NCBI GenBank assembly: GCA_002849045.2
Contig: NCRO01000079.1
Span: 1-25,969, forward strand
Direction of reading: 5' to 3'
Source of the DNA: Candidatus Sediminicultor secundus
GTDB taxonomy: Bacteria > Atribacterota > JS1 > SB-45 > 34-128
DNA length: 25,969 bases
Shown here piece by piece: positions 1 through 9,296 of this stretch. Position 1 is the first letter of the stretch, and every line of letters starts with the position of its first letter. Below the pieces are notes generated by a model, which saw only the letters and a program-made list of their open reading frames with translations, searched no databases and had not been told where the DNA came from. Made by a program: the position numbers and the translations under genes.

Positions 1-825
1 TAATGGGTTATTTGCCCTCTAATAATATGGAAAATACTCCTCAAGTGGAATGTAGGGATAATCCCAATCGGATGGAAGAGGCTCTTTTAAACATTGTCCC
101 TACAGATCCAAATAAACCTTATGAAATGAGAGATGTAATAAAATATATTGTAGATGAGGGAGATTTTTTTGAATCTCATACTTATTTTGCAACTAATATG
201 CTTACCGGATTTACCAGGATTAAATGGCCAATCTATAGGTATAATCGCTAATCAACCAAAAGTCTTAGCGGGCTGTTTAGATATTGATGCTTCTGATAAA
301 GCTGCGCGTTTTATCAGATTTTGTGATGCTTTTAATATTCCTATTTTAACTTTGGTAGATGTTCCGGGATTTTTACCGGGGACTGTTCAGGAATATGGGG
401 GGATTATCCGACATGGAGCAAAATTATTGTATGCTTATTCTGAGGCAACTGTTCCTAAAATAACTTTGATAGTTCGAAAATCTTATGGAGGGGCTTATCT
501 GGCAATGTGTAGCAGGGATTTAAGAGCAGATCAGGTAATTGCCTGGCCTACAGCGGAAATTGCCGTAATGGGTTCTCAAGGGGCAGCAAATATTATCTTT
601 AGAAAAGAGATAGCTAAAGCAGATAATCCTGAAAAGGTACGCCAAGAGAAGATTGATGAATTTCAACTAAAATTTTCCAATCCTTACGAAGCAGCCAAAC
701 GAGGTTATGTTGATATGGTTATTGACCCGCGGGAAACCAGACCTCGTCTTATAACAACTTTTGAGATGCTATCTACAAAAAGGGAAACCAGACCAGCGAA
801 GAAGCACGGTAATTTCCCAGTATAA
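1..825 (+). pseudogene. mmdA: Carboxyltransferase subunit of acyl-CoA (methylmalonyl/propionyl-CoA) decarboxylase or carboxylase, 5'-truncated and frameshifted
   Basis: This is the C-terminal half of the biotin-dependent carboxyltransferase that moves CO2 between an acyl-CoA and carboxybiotin. It enters from the window edge at the family block GYLPSNN. It keeps NIVPTDPNKPYEMRDVI, then in the +1 frame [53 protein letters not shown] and [11 protein letters not shown], and ends in the usual KKHGNFPV tail. The frame changes at AAA 222-224: removing one A turns ..RIKWPIYR into ..RINGQSIG and restores the family reading. So there is one inserted base, a real mutation or a sequencing error. The pump subunit genes that follow identify the complex as a membrane decarboxylase; methylmalonyl-CoA is the likeliest substrate, by family and not by direct evidence. 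Confidence 0.88.
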
Positions 826-840
826 ACAGTATATGGTAAA

Positions 841-1093
841 TAGTCGTTAGTGAATAGTGAATAGCAAGAGAGAAAGAAAAAAATAAATGAAAAATTAAGA
901 TTATATCGAGAAACGGATATTATGTACGGGCTTGACTTATCAAACCCGCAAGAAAAATTATCGAAATAATTCGGGTTGAATAAATTCGACCACTACAATA
1001 AACAATACAAAGAAAATTTTAAATTTTTTATTTTCGCTTTTAACTAAATACTATTCACTTCACTAACAACTAACGATTATTTGACTAACGACT
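841..1093. repeat. Facing copies of a TAACGACTA/TTCACTA word repeat plus two palindromes in the intergenic gap
   Basis: The gap between the carboxyltransferase and gamma subunit genes has no gene. It opens with TAGTCGTTAGTGAATAGTGA (841-860) and closes with the inverted, diverged counterpart CTATTCACTTCACTAACAAC (1051-1070) and GACTAACGACTA (1083-1094). Between them lie two imperfect palindromes: GGGCTTGA-CTTA-TCAAACCC (928-947) and GGTTGAA-TAAA-TTCGACC (974-991). The same words recur before the 10844 and 12260 genes, so this is a dispersed intergenic repeat family and not a local regulatory site. Confidence 0.6.
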
Positions 1094-1118
1094 AATTAAG
1101 AAGGAGGAAAGAATAAAT

Positions 1119-1478
1119 ATGTTTGAAGGAATCAATGGAGCTATACAGCTGGCAGTTATAGATATGATTTTAGTATTTGCGGTTCTGGGTGGATTAGCTT
1201 TAGTTATGGTATTCTTAAAGAATATCGTAGGGATTAAAGAACAAAAAAAAATATCTAAAGAAGTTAAGGTTATCCCACCGGCATCAAGCATTACTTTAAT
1301 AAAAGAAAAAGAAGAAGTCGATAGTAAATTAATTACAGTAATTACTGCTGCTTTGGCTTCATATTTAGAAAAACAAAAAAGTGAATTTAAAGTAGTAAGT
1401 ATTAGAAAATATAAATCATCTATTGTGGCTCCCTGGACTGTAATGGGGAGACAAGAATTAATGTTAAGAAAAAAATAA
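1119..1478 (+). CDS. Sodium pump decarboxylase gamma subunit (OadG/MmdD-like)
   Basis: A 119-residue small membrane anchor of the Na+-translocating decarboxylase. Residues about 12-34 form one hydrophobic segment (IDMILVFAVLGGLALVMVFL), followed by a charged stretch and a C-terminal soluble part containing AALASYLEK and the SSIVAPWTVMGRQELM block typical of OadG/MmdD proteins. In the family this subunit holds the carboxyltransferase on the beta subunit. The start is supported by AAGGAGG just upstream. It sits directly before the biotin carrier and beta subunit genes, as expected for this complex. The assignment rests on topology, tail motif and context, since the family is poorly conserved. 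Confidence 0.85.
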   Translation: MFEGINGAIQLAVIDMILVFAVLGGLALVMVFLKNIVGIKEQKKISKEVKVIPPASSITLIKEKEEVDSKLITVITAALASYLEKQKSEFKVVSIRKYKSSIVAPWTVMGRQELMLRKK

Positions 1479-1518
1479 TAAATATTAACAATGAAGAAAG
1501 TGGAGGACGGTAAATAAA

Positions 1519-1932
1519 ATGAGAAAATTCAAAATTACAGTAGACGGTAAAGTATATGAAGTAGAAGTAGAAGAAGTAGGGGGAAATGAATCATCAGCGG
1601 GAACCATCTCTGTTCCTCAACCGGTTGCAACTAAAGTAAAAGAAGAACCGGTAAGTCAAAAAGTAGTTAAACCCTCATCTAATCCATCTCCTACCAAAGC
1701 GCCAACTGCAGCAGTGGCAGGAGAGGAAGTAGTAGCACCTATGCCCGGTAAGGTACTTCAGTTAAAGGTATCTGAAGGAGATAGTGTAAAAGATGGTGAT
1801 ACTTTATTGGTCTTAGAAGCAATGAAGATGGAAAATGAAATTGTAGCCAATGCCTCTGGAAGCATAAAAAAGATAAACATAGCCGCAAATGATATGGTAG
1901 ATACCGGCGATGTCTTAATGGTAATAGGTTAG
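1519..1932 (+). CDS. Biotin carboxyl carrier protein of the decarboxylase (MmdC-like)
   Basis: A 137-residue biotin carrier. The N-terminal part (1-20) is a short beta region (MRKFKITVDGKVYEVEVEEV), followed by a flexible linker rich in Ser, Pro, Ala and Thr (about 22-68). The biotinyl/lipoyl domain (about 70-137) contains APMPGKV and the biotinylation motif EAMKMEN, with K103 as the modified lysine. It carries CO2 from the carboxyltransferase to the membrane beta subunit. It lies 40 bases after the gamma subunit gene, with GGAGG in the spacer, and 19 bases before the beta subunit gene, so the genes are almost certainly one transcript. Confidence 0.95.
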   Translation: MRKFKITVDGKVYEVEVEEVGGNESSAGTISVPQPVATKVKEEPVSQKVVKPSSNPSPTKAPTAAVAGEEVVAPMPGKVLQLKVSEGDSVKDGDTLLVLEAMKMENEIVANASGSIKKINIAANDMVDTGDVLMVIG

Positions 1933-1951
1933 AATAGAAAGGAGAATTTGA

Positions 1952-3070
1952 ATGGATCTTTTAATGAAAGTCCTTTCTTTATTTACTCTTTCAGGATTTG
2001 CTGAACTTTATTCAGGCAATATTATAATGATTATTGTGGGAGGAGTATTATTATATCTTGCAATAGGGAAAAAATACGAGCCTTTACTTCTTGTACCTAT
2101 TGGCTTTGGAGCAATATTAGTAAATTTACCCTTAACCGGAATAATGGAAGAGGGCGGTCTTTTATATTTTATTTCTTGGGGAATAAGACATGAAGTATAC
2201 CCTTGTTTAATATTTATGGGGATTGGAGCAATGACTGATTTTGGTCCTTTATTAGCCAATCCGATAACCTTTCTTTTAGGAGCAGCCGCTCAAGTAGGTG
2301 TATTTGTAGCTTTAGTTGGCTCGGTGCTTTTAGGATTTAATATTCAGGAAGCAGCTTCTATAGGAATTATTGGCGGGGCAGATGGACCAACAGCAATTTA
2401 TCTTACCGTTAAAATGGCTCCTCACTTATTAGGAGCAGTGGCAGTGGCGGCATATTCTTATATGTCATTAGTTCCTATAATTCAGCCTCCAATAATGAAA
2501 TTATTGACTACCCCAGAGGAAAGAAAAATAGTTATGAAACAACTCAGGCCAGTATCCCGATTAGAGAGAATACTCTTTCCTATTATTTCGACTGTTTTAA
2601 TTGGCCTTTTATTACCAGCTTCGGTCCCCATTATCGGGATGTTAATGTTGGGGAATCTATTTAGAGAGAGTTTAGTAGTAGATAGATTATCTAATACCGC
2701 CCAAAATGAATTGATTAATATCGTCACCATATTTTTAGCTACCTGTGTAGGAGCAACTATGCAAGCTGAATATTTTTTAACCTTCAATACTATTAAAATA
2801 ATAATCTTGGGTTTAATCGCTTTTGGTTTTGGGACAGCCGGTGGAGTTTTATTTGCTAAATTATTAAATAAAATTACCGGGGGAAATATTAATCCTTTGA
2901 TTGGCGCTGCCGGAGTGTCTGCTGTGCCTATGGCTGCTAGAGTAGCCCAGAAAGTTGGACAAGAAGCAAATCCGAGCAACTTTTTATTGATGCATGCCAT
3001 GGGACCTAACGTAGCCGGAGTAATTGGAACTGCAGTTGCTGCTGGAGTAATGTTGACCTTATTGCAATAA
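1952..3070 (+). CDS. Na+-translocating decarboxylase beta subunit (OadB/MmdB)
   Basis: A 372-residue integral membrane protein that decarboxylates carboxybiotin and exports Na+. It has many hydrophobic segments and the family core [20 protein letters not shown] (residues about 138-157), whose Asp is the key ion-coupling residue in characterised OadB proteins. Later blocks typical of the family are [15 protein letters not shown] and [19 protein letters not shown] near the C-terminus. The length matches the shorter beta subunits (about 370-430). The start follows AAAGGAG by a normal distance. It ends the decarboxylase operon, and a strong terminator lies about 115 bases downstream. Confidence 0.95.
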   Translation: MDLLMKVLSLFTLSGFAELYSGNIIMIIVGGVLLYLAIGKKYEPLLLVPIGFGAILVNLPLTGIMEEGGLLYFISWGIRHEVYPCLIFMGIGAMTDFGPLLANPITFLLGAAAQVGVFVALVGSVLLGFNIQEAASIGIIGGADGPTAIYLTVKMAPHLLGAVAVAAYSYMSLVPIIQPPIMKLLTTPEERKIVMKQLRPVSRLERILFPIISTVLIGLLLPASVPIIGMLMLGNLFRESLVVDRLSNTAQNELINIVTIFLATCVGATMQAEYFLTFNTIKIIILGLIAFGFGTAGGVLFAKLLNKITGGNINPLIGAAGVSAVPMAARVAQKVGQEANPSNFLLMHAMGPNVAGVIGTAVAAGVMLTLLQ

Positions 3071-3075
3071 AATTC

Positions 3076-3120
3076 GTATATCGTATTCTAGCGTATAGCG
3101 TTTAGTGTATCGTATAGAGT
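3076..3120. repeat. CGTATA/CGTATAG word repeat
   Basis: A run of related 6-8 base words (CGTATATCG, GCGTATAGCG, GTGTATCGTATAG) lies between the beta subunit stop codon and its terminator. Similar words recur at 11897-11927, 12005-12033 and 12180-12235. No coding potential is visible. Confidence 0.5.
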
Positions 3121-3186
3121 ACAGTAATAAGTAAAGTGTAATGAGTAATAGGTTATACAAAGTTACTAATTGCGAGTTTTAAATTA

Positions 3187-3225
3187 AAAAAACAAGGGGT
3201 ATATTGCATATGCTCCTTGTTTTTT
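3187..3225 (+). terminator. Rho-independent terminator of the decarboxylase operon
   Basis: AACAAGGGGTATA pairs with TATGCTCCTTGTT around a TTGCA loop, with two G-T wobbles. The A run before it extends the stem against the T run after it. The T tract (3220-3225) continues into a pyrimidine-rich stretch. Confidence 0.85.
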
Positions 3226-3283
3226 CTTTCTCTTTCTTAACTTGATATTATATACTTGATACTATATTTTCACCAATTGATTT

Positions 3284-3312
3284 TTTACTTCTGGTTACAA
3301 ATATGCTAAAAT
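3284..3312 (+). promoter_or_regulatory. Putative extended -10 promoter for the envelope gene block
   Basis: TTTACT (3284-3289), a 17-base spacer and TAAAAT (3307-3312) preceded by TGC, giving an extended -10. It is the first plausible promoter after the upstream terminator and lies 48 bases before the 3360 start. Confidence 0.5.
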
Positions 3313-3359
3313 ATTTTCAGTTTGTTAGATGTTAAATAAAGGAAAAAGGAAGTATTATT

Positions 3360-5372
3360 GTGCCTAAAAAATCTTATTCGATTTTGATTTTTTTTATTAT
3401 TGTCGCTTTAGTAGCTGCCGGAATTATAACTTACAATCGTTTTAAATCGGAGAGTAATTTTAAGCAAGTAGAATTAGTTATGAGCCTGAATGAATTGAGA
3501 GAATTGTCCTATCAGGAGGGATATGATGAAATTGAGCTGTTGGCCAAAATAAAACACTCCGGGATTAATTCTATAGCCATTCATGAAGATAGTCTGGAAA
3601 GTCTCACTTTGTCTGGAAAGATACTCTATTTTTCTGATAAAGAACTTAACAAATTAAATTTCTTCTTAAAATCGATTGACCCCTTTAAAAAATTTCAACC
3701 TTCACCGGGGGAATCTTATATTATATTCAATGATAAAAATGATTATCTTCGTATAAAGGAAAATTTACAAAGACAATTAGGTGAAGATTTAGTAAGAGAT
3801 CTTGGTTTTCTTCCTTATGTAGGTTTAAAAGTGAAAGGGAGTGAAGAAAAACTTGCTGATTTAGGTTTAGGATTTTCAGAAGAAGATATTGAGTTGGTAA
3901 GAAATTTGGGCTTTCAGGTCATTTTACGTCTTAAAAATTTTTCTCAAATAAATAAGGAAGATATAGAGTTCAAATTTAAAGAAAGTGATAAAGCCGGAAA
4001 GATTTCGGGAATAATTTTTGAGGGGGAAACAGTTTTAGGTTACCCTTTAAAAGAGAATTTACTTTTTACCGCAGAACTTTTACAAAAAAAAGGATATCCT
4101 TTCGGAATTATAGAATTTGCTGGTCAAAAAGGGATTGAAACAGTCGCTCAATCAGCAAGTGAATTAGCAGTTAGAGTTCATAGTATTACCAAAGAAGAAA
4201 TGGAAATTATTTCCAAACAGAAAGCCATAGAAAGATGGATTAGAGCAGCTAAAGAAAGAAAGGTGAGGATCTTTTATATCAAGCCTTTTATGAAATCTAT
4301 CTCTAATCTTATCGAGGATAATATATCTTATATTAGAACTATAAAAGAAGAGTTGGAAGTGAGTGATTTTAACACAGGAAGGGCCAGCATTCTTTCTACT
4401 ACCTACCAAGAACCAAAAATATTCATTCTTTTATTAATCCTGGGGGTTATTTCTGGTGGATTAATCCTCTTGAAAGATGTTTTCAATATAAAAAAATATC
4501 AAGAATATTCTCTGTTATTATTAGGAATCTTATTTTCTTTAGTCCTGTTTTTTTTAAACCAGGAAATCTTTTTAATAAAGTTGATGGCTTTATTGGCAGC
4601 TCTAATATTTCCCACTTTGGCTATCATTAACAACGAAAAGTATTTTTTAGGAAACAATAATTCTAAATTAAAAGACACCCAAAATTTTTATAAAAATAAT
4701 CCCAGTTTTATTCAGATGATAAAAGAAGTTCTATCCGGATTTTTCAGGATAATTTTAATTACTTTATCCGGTGCTCTGTTAATAGCAGCTTTATTAAGCA
4801 ATAATAAATTTATGTTGGGAATAGAACAGTTTAGCGGAATAAAGATTTCTTATTTGGCCCCACTTCTTTTGGTTCTGGCGATAATGTGGTTAAAGGTGAA
4901 TAAGGGTAAATTAATGATTTTAGAAAATATCAAGAAGCCCATACTGATTGAACATGTAATTATAATGGTTTTCTTTGCGGTATTTTTAGTAATTTATATT
5001 TCTCGTTCAGGGAATTTTTCTTTTCTCCCCGTTTTAAGCATTGAGGAGAAGATAAGAATCTTCTTGGAAAAGACTTTAATTGCCCGACCCCGAAATAAAG
5101 AATTTTTAATCGGTTATCCCGCTCTATTATTGGCGATGAGTATGAACTTCTTAAAAGTAAAAGAATTTAAGATTCCGATAATTATTATCGGGACTATTGG
5201 CCCAGTTACTTTAATTAATACCTTCTGTCATATTCACACTCCCTTTTTATTTTCAATGTTACGCACTTTTAACGGGGTATGGTTAGGTTTAGCATTAGGA
5301 TTAACAGCAGTTACTATATTTTATTATCTGGTAAAAATATTTAGGGAAAAAATTAATTATGAAAAAGCCTAA
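3360..5372 (+). CDS. DUF5693 family membrane protein
   Basis: A 670-residue protein of unknown biochemical role. One hydrophobic segment at residues about 7-27 is followed by an extracytoplasmic region (about 30-350) with the family pattern ELVMSLNELRELSYQEG and NSIAIHEDSLESL, and the block RWIRAAKERKVRIFYIKPF. From about residue 352 there are some eight to ten hydrophobic segments. DUF5693 genes commonly stand directly before csaB, as here, so a role in cell-surface polymer assembly is inferred from context only. The start is GTG, preceded by AAAAAGGAAG. The last codons overlap the csaB start by 14 bases, implying translational coupling. Confidence 0.85.
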   Translation: MPKKSYSILIFFIIVALVAAGIITYNRFKSESNFKQVELVMSLNELRELSYQEGYDEIELLAKIKHSGINSIAIHEDSLESLTLSGKILYFSDKELNKLNFFLKSIDPFKKFQPSPGESYIIFNDKNDYLRIKENLQRQLGEDLVRDLGFLPYVGLKVKGSEEKLADLGLGFSEEDIELVRNLGFQVILRLKNFSQINKEDIEFKFKESDKAGKISGIIFEGETVLGYPLKENLLFTAELLQKKGYPFGIIEFAGQKGIETVAQSASELAVRVHSITKEEMEIISKQKAIERWIRAAKERKVRIFYIKPFMKSISNLIEDNISYIRTIKEELEVSDFNTGRASILSTTYQEPKIFILLLILGVISGGLILLKDVFNIKKYQEYSLLLLGILFSLVLFFLNQEIFLIKLMALLAALIFPTLAIINNEKYFLGNNNSKLKDTQNFYKNNPSFIQMIKEVLSGFFRIILITLSGALLIAALLSNNKFMLGIEQFSGIKISYLAPLLLVLAIMWLKVNKGKLMILENIKKPILIEHVIIMVFFAVFLVIYISRSGNFSFLPVLSIEEKIRIFLEKTLIARPRNKEFLIGYPALLLAMSMNFLKVKEFKIPIIIIGTIGPVTLINTFCHIHTPFLFSMLRTFNGVWLGLALGLTAVTIFYYLVKIFREKINYEKA

Positions 5373-6495
5373 AACCATGGTAAAGATAATGATTTCTGGT
5401 TATTATGGTTTTAATAATACCGGTGACGAAGCTATCCTTACTTCTATGGTTAGAGCCTTTAAAGAAAAGATACCCCAAATAAAGATAGTAGTTCTTTCCC
5501 ATAGTCCCTTGCAGACCTCTAAAGCTTATCAGATAAAAACTATAAATCGACTGCATTTAATTGATATTATGCGTTGTTTACGAGATACTAATCTTTTTAT
5601 TAGCGGGGGTGGGGGATTACTCCAAGATTCAACCGGGAAAGGCTGGAGTATATTATACTACCTGGGATTGATATTGGTAGCAAAAATAGTCAAAGTACCG
5701 GTTATGATTTATGCCCAGGGAATTGGTCCGGTAAATAAGCAGATTAACAAAAAGTTAATAAAGTGGATTTTAAATAAGGTTAATTTAATTACCGTAAGAG
5801 ATAACTCCTCTAAAGAATTATTAGAAAATTTAGGAGTGGTGAAACCATCAATATATGTGAATTCTGATCCCGTCTTTTTATTGAAGAAAAAAAATATTAA
5901 TCATATTATAGATAATTATCCTTATATTCAGAAATTGATTAATCCAGACGATCGTCCCTTAATTGGGGTTTCAGTCAGAGAATATAAAAGCAATGGATCA
6001 GATTCAAAAAGAATATTTGCCCAAGCAGCTGATTATTTAATTAAAAATTACCAGGCAAAAATTATTTTTCTTCCCTTTAAATTTGATGAAGATGTGCATA
6101 TTAGTGAAGAAATATTATCTTTAATGAAGAATAAGGCTGAGGTATTAAAAATAAAACTTGAACCTGAAGAATTACTTTCTGTTCTATCCCGATTATCTTT
6201 GGTGATTGGAGTAAGGCTTCATTCAATTATATTTTCCAGCATGGCTAATATTCCTTTTATAGCTTTTAACTATGACCCTAAAGTGAGATATTTTGTAGAA
6301 GATTTAGGCTTATCCGAATTGTTGTTGGAAATAGATGAAGATATCTCTTTAAAAAATTTTCAAAAAAAGATAGAATATGTTAGAGAAAATAATGATAAAA
6401 TAAAAGATATTTTACTTGAAAAAGTAAATAATTTGGAAGAAAAAGCTTTTGCTAATAATGAATTGGTTTTTAAGTTTTTAACCTATAACTATTGA
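5359..6495 (+). CDS. csaB: Polysaccharide pyruvyl transferase CsaB
   Basis: A 378-residue transferase that puts a pyruvate ketal, from phosphoenolpyruvate, on a cell-wall polysaccharide; in Bacillus this modification anchors SLH-domain proteins. Seen motifs are SGYYGFNNTGDEA at residues 13-25, ISGGGGLLQDSTG at 81-93, YAQGIGP at 118-124 and GVRLHSIIFSS near 284-294, all characteristic of the family. The chosen ATG overlaps the DUF5693 gene; an alternative ATG at 5377 would give MVKIMISGYYG, closer to many homologues, but neither has a clear ribosome site. It suggests a surface layer or SLH-anchored envelope. Confidence 0.9.
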   Translation: MKKPKTMVKIMISGYYGFNNTGDEAILTSMVRAFKEKIPQIKIVVLSHSPLQTSKAYQIKTINRLHLIDIMRCLRDTNLFISGGGGLLQDSTGKGWSILYYLGLILVAKIVKVPVMIYAQGIGPVNKQINKKLIKWILNKVNLITVRDNSSKELLENLGVVKPSIYVNSDPVFLLKKKNINHIIDNYPYIQKLINPDDRPLIGVSVREYKSNGSDSKRIFAQAADYLIKNYQAKIIFLPFKFDEDVHISEEILSLMKNKAEVLKIKLEPEELLSVLSRLSLVIGVRLHSIIFSSMANIPFIAFNYDPKVRYFVEDLGLSELLLEIDEDISLKNFQKKIEYVRENNDKIKDILLEKVNNLEEKAFANNELVFKFLTYNY

Positions 6496-6509
6496 GGTTG
6501 TTATTCAAC

Positions 6510-7184
6510 ATGATCAGAATGTTTCACGTATATAAAAATTATCCCAATAAAATTCAGGCTTTACGGGATATCAATATCCATATAAAAAAGGGTGAATTTG
6601 TTTTTTTGGTGGGTCCTACCGGGGCAGGGAAGAGTACTTTTGTAAAATTGATTTACCGAGGGATTGTTCCTACCAAGGGACAAGTAATTGTCGATGGGAT
6701 AAATATAGCTCGGCTTAAACCCGGTTATGTACCTTATTTAAGACGGAATATAGGTATTGTCTTTCAAGATTTTAAATTACTGTATAATAGAACGGTATAT
6801 GAAAATATTTCCTTTGGTTTAAAAGCAATTGGAGCAACTAATTTTGAGATAAGACAGCAAGTTAAGAAGGTTCTTAATTTGGTAGGGCTGGAACATAAAA
6901 AGAAAATAAAACCGCATTTATTATCCGGAGGAGAACAGCAGAAATTATGTATTGCCCGGGCAATTGCTAACGAACCATTAATATTACTTACCGATGAACC
7001 AACTGGTAATTTAGATCCTTACACTTCTTGGGAGATTATGAAACTTCTATTTCATATAAATATACGGGGAACTACTATTATAATGGCTTCTCATGACAAG
7101 CTTATGATAGATAAAGCTAAAAAGCGAATAGTAAGATTGGATCGAGGGCGAATAATAGAAGATATACAAAGAGGGATATATTAA
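6510..7184 (+). CDS. ftsE: Cell division ATP-binding protein FtsE
   Basis: A 224-residue ABC ATPase that pairs with FtsX to control septal peptidoglycan hydrolysis. Counted from the ATG at 6510, Walker A GPTGAGKST is at 35-43, the Q-loop VFQDFKLL near 84-91, the signature LSGGEQQ at 138-144, Walker B ILLTDEPTG near 158-166 and the switch His in MASHD. I prefer 6510 because MIRMFHVYKNYP matches the usual FtsE start. A TTG at 6492 in the same frame overlaps the csaB stop and is possible. Spacing to ftsX is one base. Confidence 0.95.
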   Translation: MIRMFHVYKNYPNKIQALRDINIHIKKGEFVFLVGPTGAGKSTFVKLIYRGIVPTKGQVIVDGINIARLKPGYVPYLRRNIGIVFQDFKLLYNRTVYENISFGLKAIGATNFEIRQQVKKVLNLVGLEHKKKIKPHLLSGGEQQKLCIARAIANEPLILLTDEPTGNLDPYTSWEIMKLLFHINIRGTTIIMASHDKLMIDKAKKRIVRLDRGRIIEDIQRGIY

Positions 7185-7185
7185 G

Positions 7186-8070
7186 ATGATTTTTGAGAAT
7201 GTGGGATTTTATTTTAGAGAGGCTTTACTCAGTTTTAGAAGAAGTACTTTAATAAGTATGGCAACAATATTAAGCATCACTACTATTTTAATTATTGTTG
7301 GAGTGTTTCTATTAATATCTATAAATTCTAGTCTTTTTCTAAAAAATATAGAATCCCAATTAGAGATTGTAGTTTATTTAGAAGATGATATTTCTAAGGC
7401 AGAGCTAAACAATTTTAAAAACAACTTTACTTCAATAGATGGGATAAAAGAAGTAAAATTTGTATCCAAAGAGGAGGCTTATCAGCGTTTATTAAAGAGT
7501 TTAGGAGAGCAGAAAGATATACTCAGCGCTATTGAAACAAACCCGCTTCCAGCTTCTTTCGAGATACGGGCAAAAGATCCTAAGGTGATTAGGCAAATTG
7601 CTAATCAAATTGCTAAATTAAAAAAAGTAGAAGAAGTCGAGTATGGCCAAGGGACAGTAGAGAAATTATTAAATTTTACTTATATATTTAGAAGAGCAGG
7701 AATATTAATATTAGCACTCTTGGTTTTTGCCTCAATTTTGATTATATCGAATATAATAAAGATTACTGTATATGCCAGAAGAAATGAAATTGAGATAATG
7801 AGCTTAACAGGAGCTACTTCCTGGTTTATAAAATGGCCTTTTATAATTGAGGGTTTTTTACAAGGTTTTATCTCAGCAATTCTATCCATAATAATTCTGT
7901 ATAAGTTTTATTTTTTCGCCATAGATAAAGTGCATCAAGTCATTCCCTTTTTGCCATTAGTGGTGGGCAATATGGATTTATTGCCTATAGGTATATCAAT
8001 TTTATTGTTGGGTAGTTTGGTAGGAATTTTAGGAAGTATGTTTTCGGTAGGAAAATATTTAGATGTGTAA
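7186..8070 (+). CDS. ftsX: Cell division protein FtsX
   Basis: A 294-residue membrane partner of FtsE with the standard layout. A cytoplasmic N-terminus is followed by TM1 at about 20-45 (STLISMATILSITTILIIVG), an extracytoplasmic domain at about 48-165 that in other bacteria contacts the hydrolase activator, then three more membrane segments, including ILILALLVFASILIISNII, and a short C-terminus. Family blocks seen are EIEIMSLTGATSWFIKWPF and EGFLQGFISA. It overlaps the next gene by 8 bases, so ftsE, ftsX and the EnvC-like gene form one coupled unit. Confidence 0.95.
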   Translation: MIFENVGFYFREALLSFRRSTLISMATILSITTILIIVGVFLLISINSSLFLKNIESQLEIVVYLEDDISKAELNNFKNNFTSIDGIKEVKFVSKEEAYQRLLKSLGEQKDILSAIETNPLPASFEIRAKDPKVIRQIANQIAKLKKVEEVEYGQGTVEKLLNFTYIFRRAGILILALLVFASILIISNIIKITVYARRNEIEIMSLTGATSWFIKWPFIIEGFLQGFISAILSIIILYKFYFFAIDKVHQVIPFLPLVVGNMDLLPIGISILLLGSLVGILGSMFSVGKYLDV

Positions 8071-9277
8071 AAAGCGATCAGTTTTAAGAAATAGAAAAAT
8101 ATTTTCTATTTTAATATTGATTTTAACCTTCATCTTGTTTGCTGTTTTTTTTGGATATGGGGATAGTAGTGGGGACTATAGTCAAAAGATAAAGGAGGAA
8201 AAACAGAGGTTAAAAAAGATAGAGCAACAGATTAAAAGCGTTAAAGATGAAATTAATAATTTACAGAAGAAAGAAAGTGGTTATTTAGAAGCACTTCATA
8301 AAATAGAAAAACTTTTACGTGATACAGAGAAAGAATTGCAAACCATCGAAAGAGATTTAGAGCTTGCTAGAAAAGAGATAGAACAAGGCGAAGATGAGAT
8401 TATTTTTGAAAAACGTATGCTAAAAGAAAAGACTAAATTGTTGGAAAACAGATTAAGGGAGATCTATAAGCGCCGTCTAACTGGCTATATGGAAATTTTA
8501 TTTAATAGTGAAAGCTTTTCTGATTTTCTTACTCGTTTCAGATATATAAAAAAGATTTTGTCTTTAGATGCTGAAGTGATTAGTAATATTCAGCAGCAGA
8601 TGAAAAAAATAGAAGATAACAAAATGAACCTGGAGAACAGGGAAGAGATATTGAGTTTGTTAAAAAAAGAGGTAGAGAAAGAGAAAGAAAATATTGATTT
8701 TTCTATTAAAGCTAGAAAATCTATAATTAATAAGATAGATTCTCAAAAAGAAGTATATTTAAAATCTTTAAAAGAGTTAGAGCAATCTTCTCAAGAAATA
8801 AAGAATATAATAGAAAGAATTTATAAGCAGCGGGAAGAAGATTCTAAAAGAGTTACACAAAAAGAAGTTCCGGCGATTACTTTAAAACCTAAAAAAGGAA
8901 TTTTAGCCCTACCTGTTCAGGGAAAATTAATTTCTGGATATGGAAGACATAAAAATACTGATTTTAATACTTATACTTTTAATTCTGGAATAGATATTAG
9001 TGCTCCCCTTGGACAAGTAGTCCATGCAGCCGGTTCTGGAGAGGTGATTTATACTGGAAGCATAAAGGGATATGGGCAGATAATAATTATTGATCATGGA
9101 GGAAGAATTACTACTCTGTATGCCCACCTTTCTAAAATTTTAATAGATATTGGAGAAAAAGTGAAAAAGGGGCAAATTGTAGGCCAGGTGGGTGATAGTG
9201 GCGGTGTTTCTTCTACTAGGCTGCATTTTGAAGTTAGAGTAGAAGGTAAACCTACTGACCCTATGAATTGGCTATGA
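8063..9277 (+). CDS. EnvC-like coiled-coil protein with degenerate M23 (LytM) domain
   Basis: A 404-residue secreted protein. The signal anchor is at about 12-32, a long heptad-rich coiled coil at about 38-260, and the LytM domain at about 280-404. The domain keeps D311 of SGIDIS, H355 of LYAHLSK and H388 of RLHFEV. The first zinc ligand, normally His four residues before D311, is N307. The first His of the HxH pair is R386. By analogy with EnvC, loss of these residues suggests an activator of other murein hydrolases and not an active endopeptidase. The overlap with ftsX fits a partner of the FtsEX complex, in which the coiled coil binds FtsX. Confidence 0.88.
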   Translation: MCKKRSVLRNRKIFSILILILTFILFAVFFGYGDSSGDYSQKIKEEKQRLKKIEQQIKSVKDEINNLQKKESGYLEALHKIEKLLRDTEKELQTIERDLELARKEIEQGEDEIIFEKRMLKEKTKLLENRLREIYKRRLTGYMEILFNSESFSDFLTRFRYIKKILSLDAEVISNIQQQMKKIEDNKMNLENREEILSLLKKEVEKEKENIDFSIKARKSIINKIDSQKEVYLKSLKELEQSSQEIKNIIERIYKQREEDSKRVTQKEVPAITLKPKKGILALPVQGKLISGYGRHKNTDFNTYTFNSGIDISAPLGQVVHAAGSGEVIYTGSIKGYGQIIIIDHGGRITTLYAHLSKILIDIGEKVKKGQIVGQVGDSGGVSSTRLHFEVRVEGKPTDPMNWL

Positions 9278-9296
9278 ACATAAACATTCTAAAGAT

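Noticed and set aside
2482..3000. 172-codon minus-strand frame
   Set aside because: It lies antisense within the beta subunit gene, whose conservation is clear; the frame is a by-product of codon bias.
6492..6509. TTG start for FtsE giving six extra residues
   Set aside because: MIRMFHVYKNYP from 6510 fits the usual FtsE N-terminus; the longer form adds residues not typical of the family.
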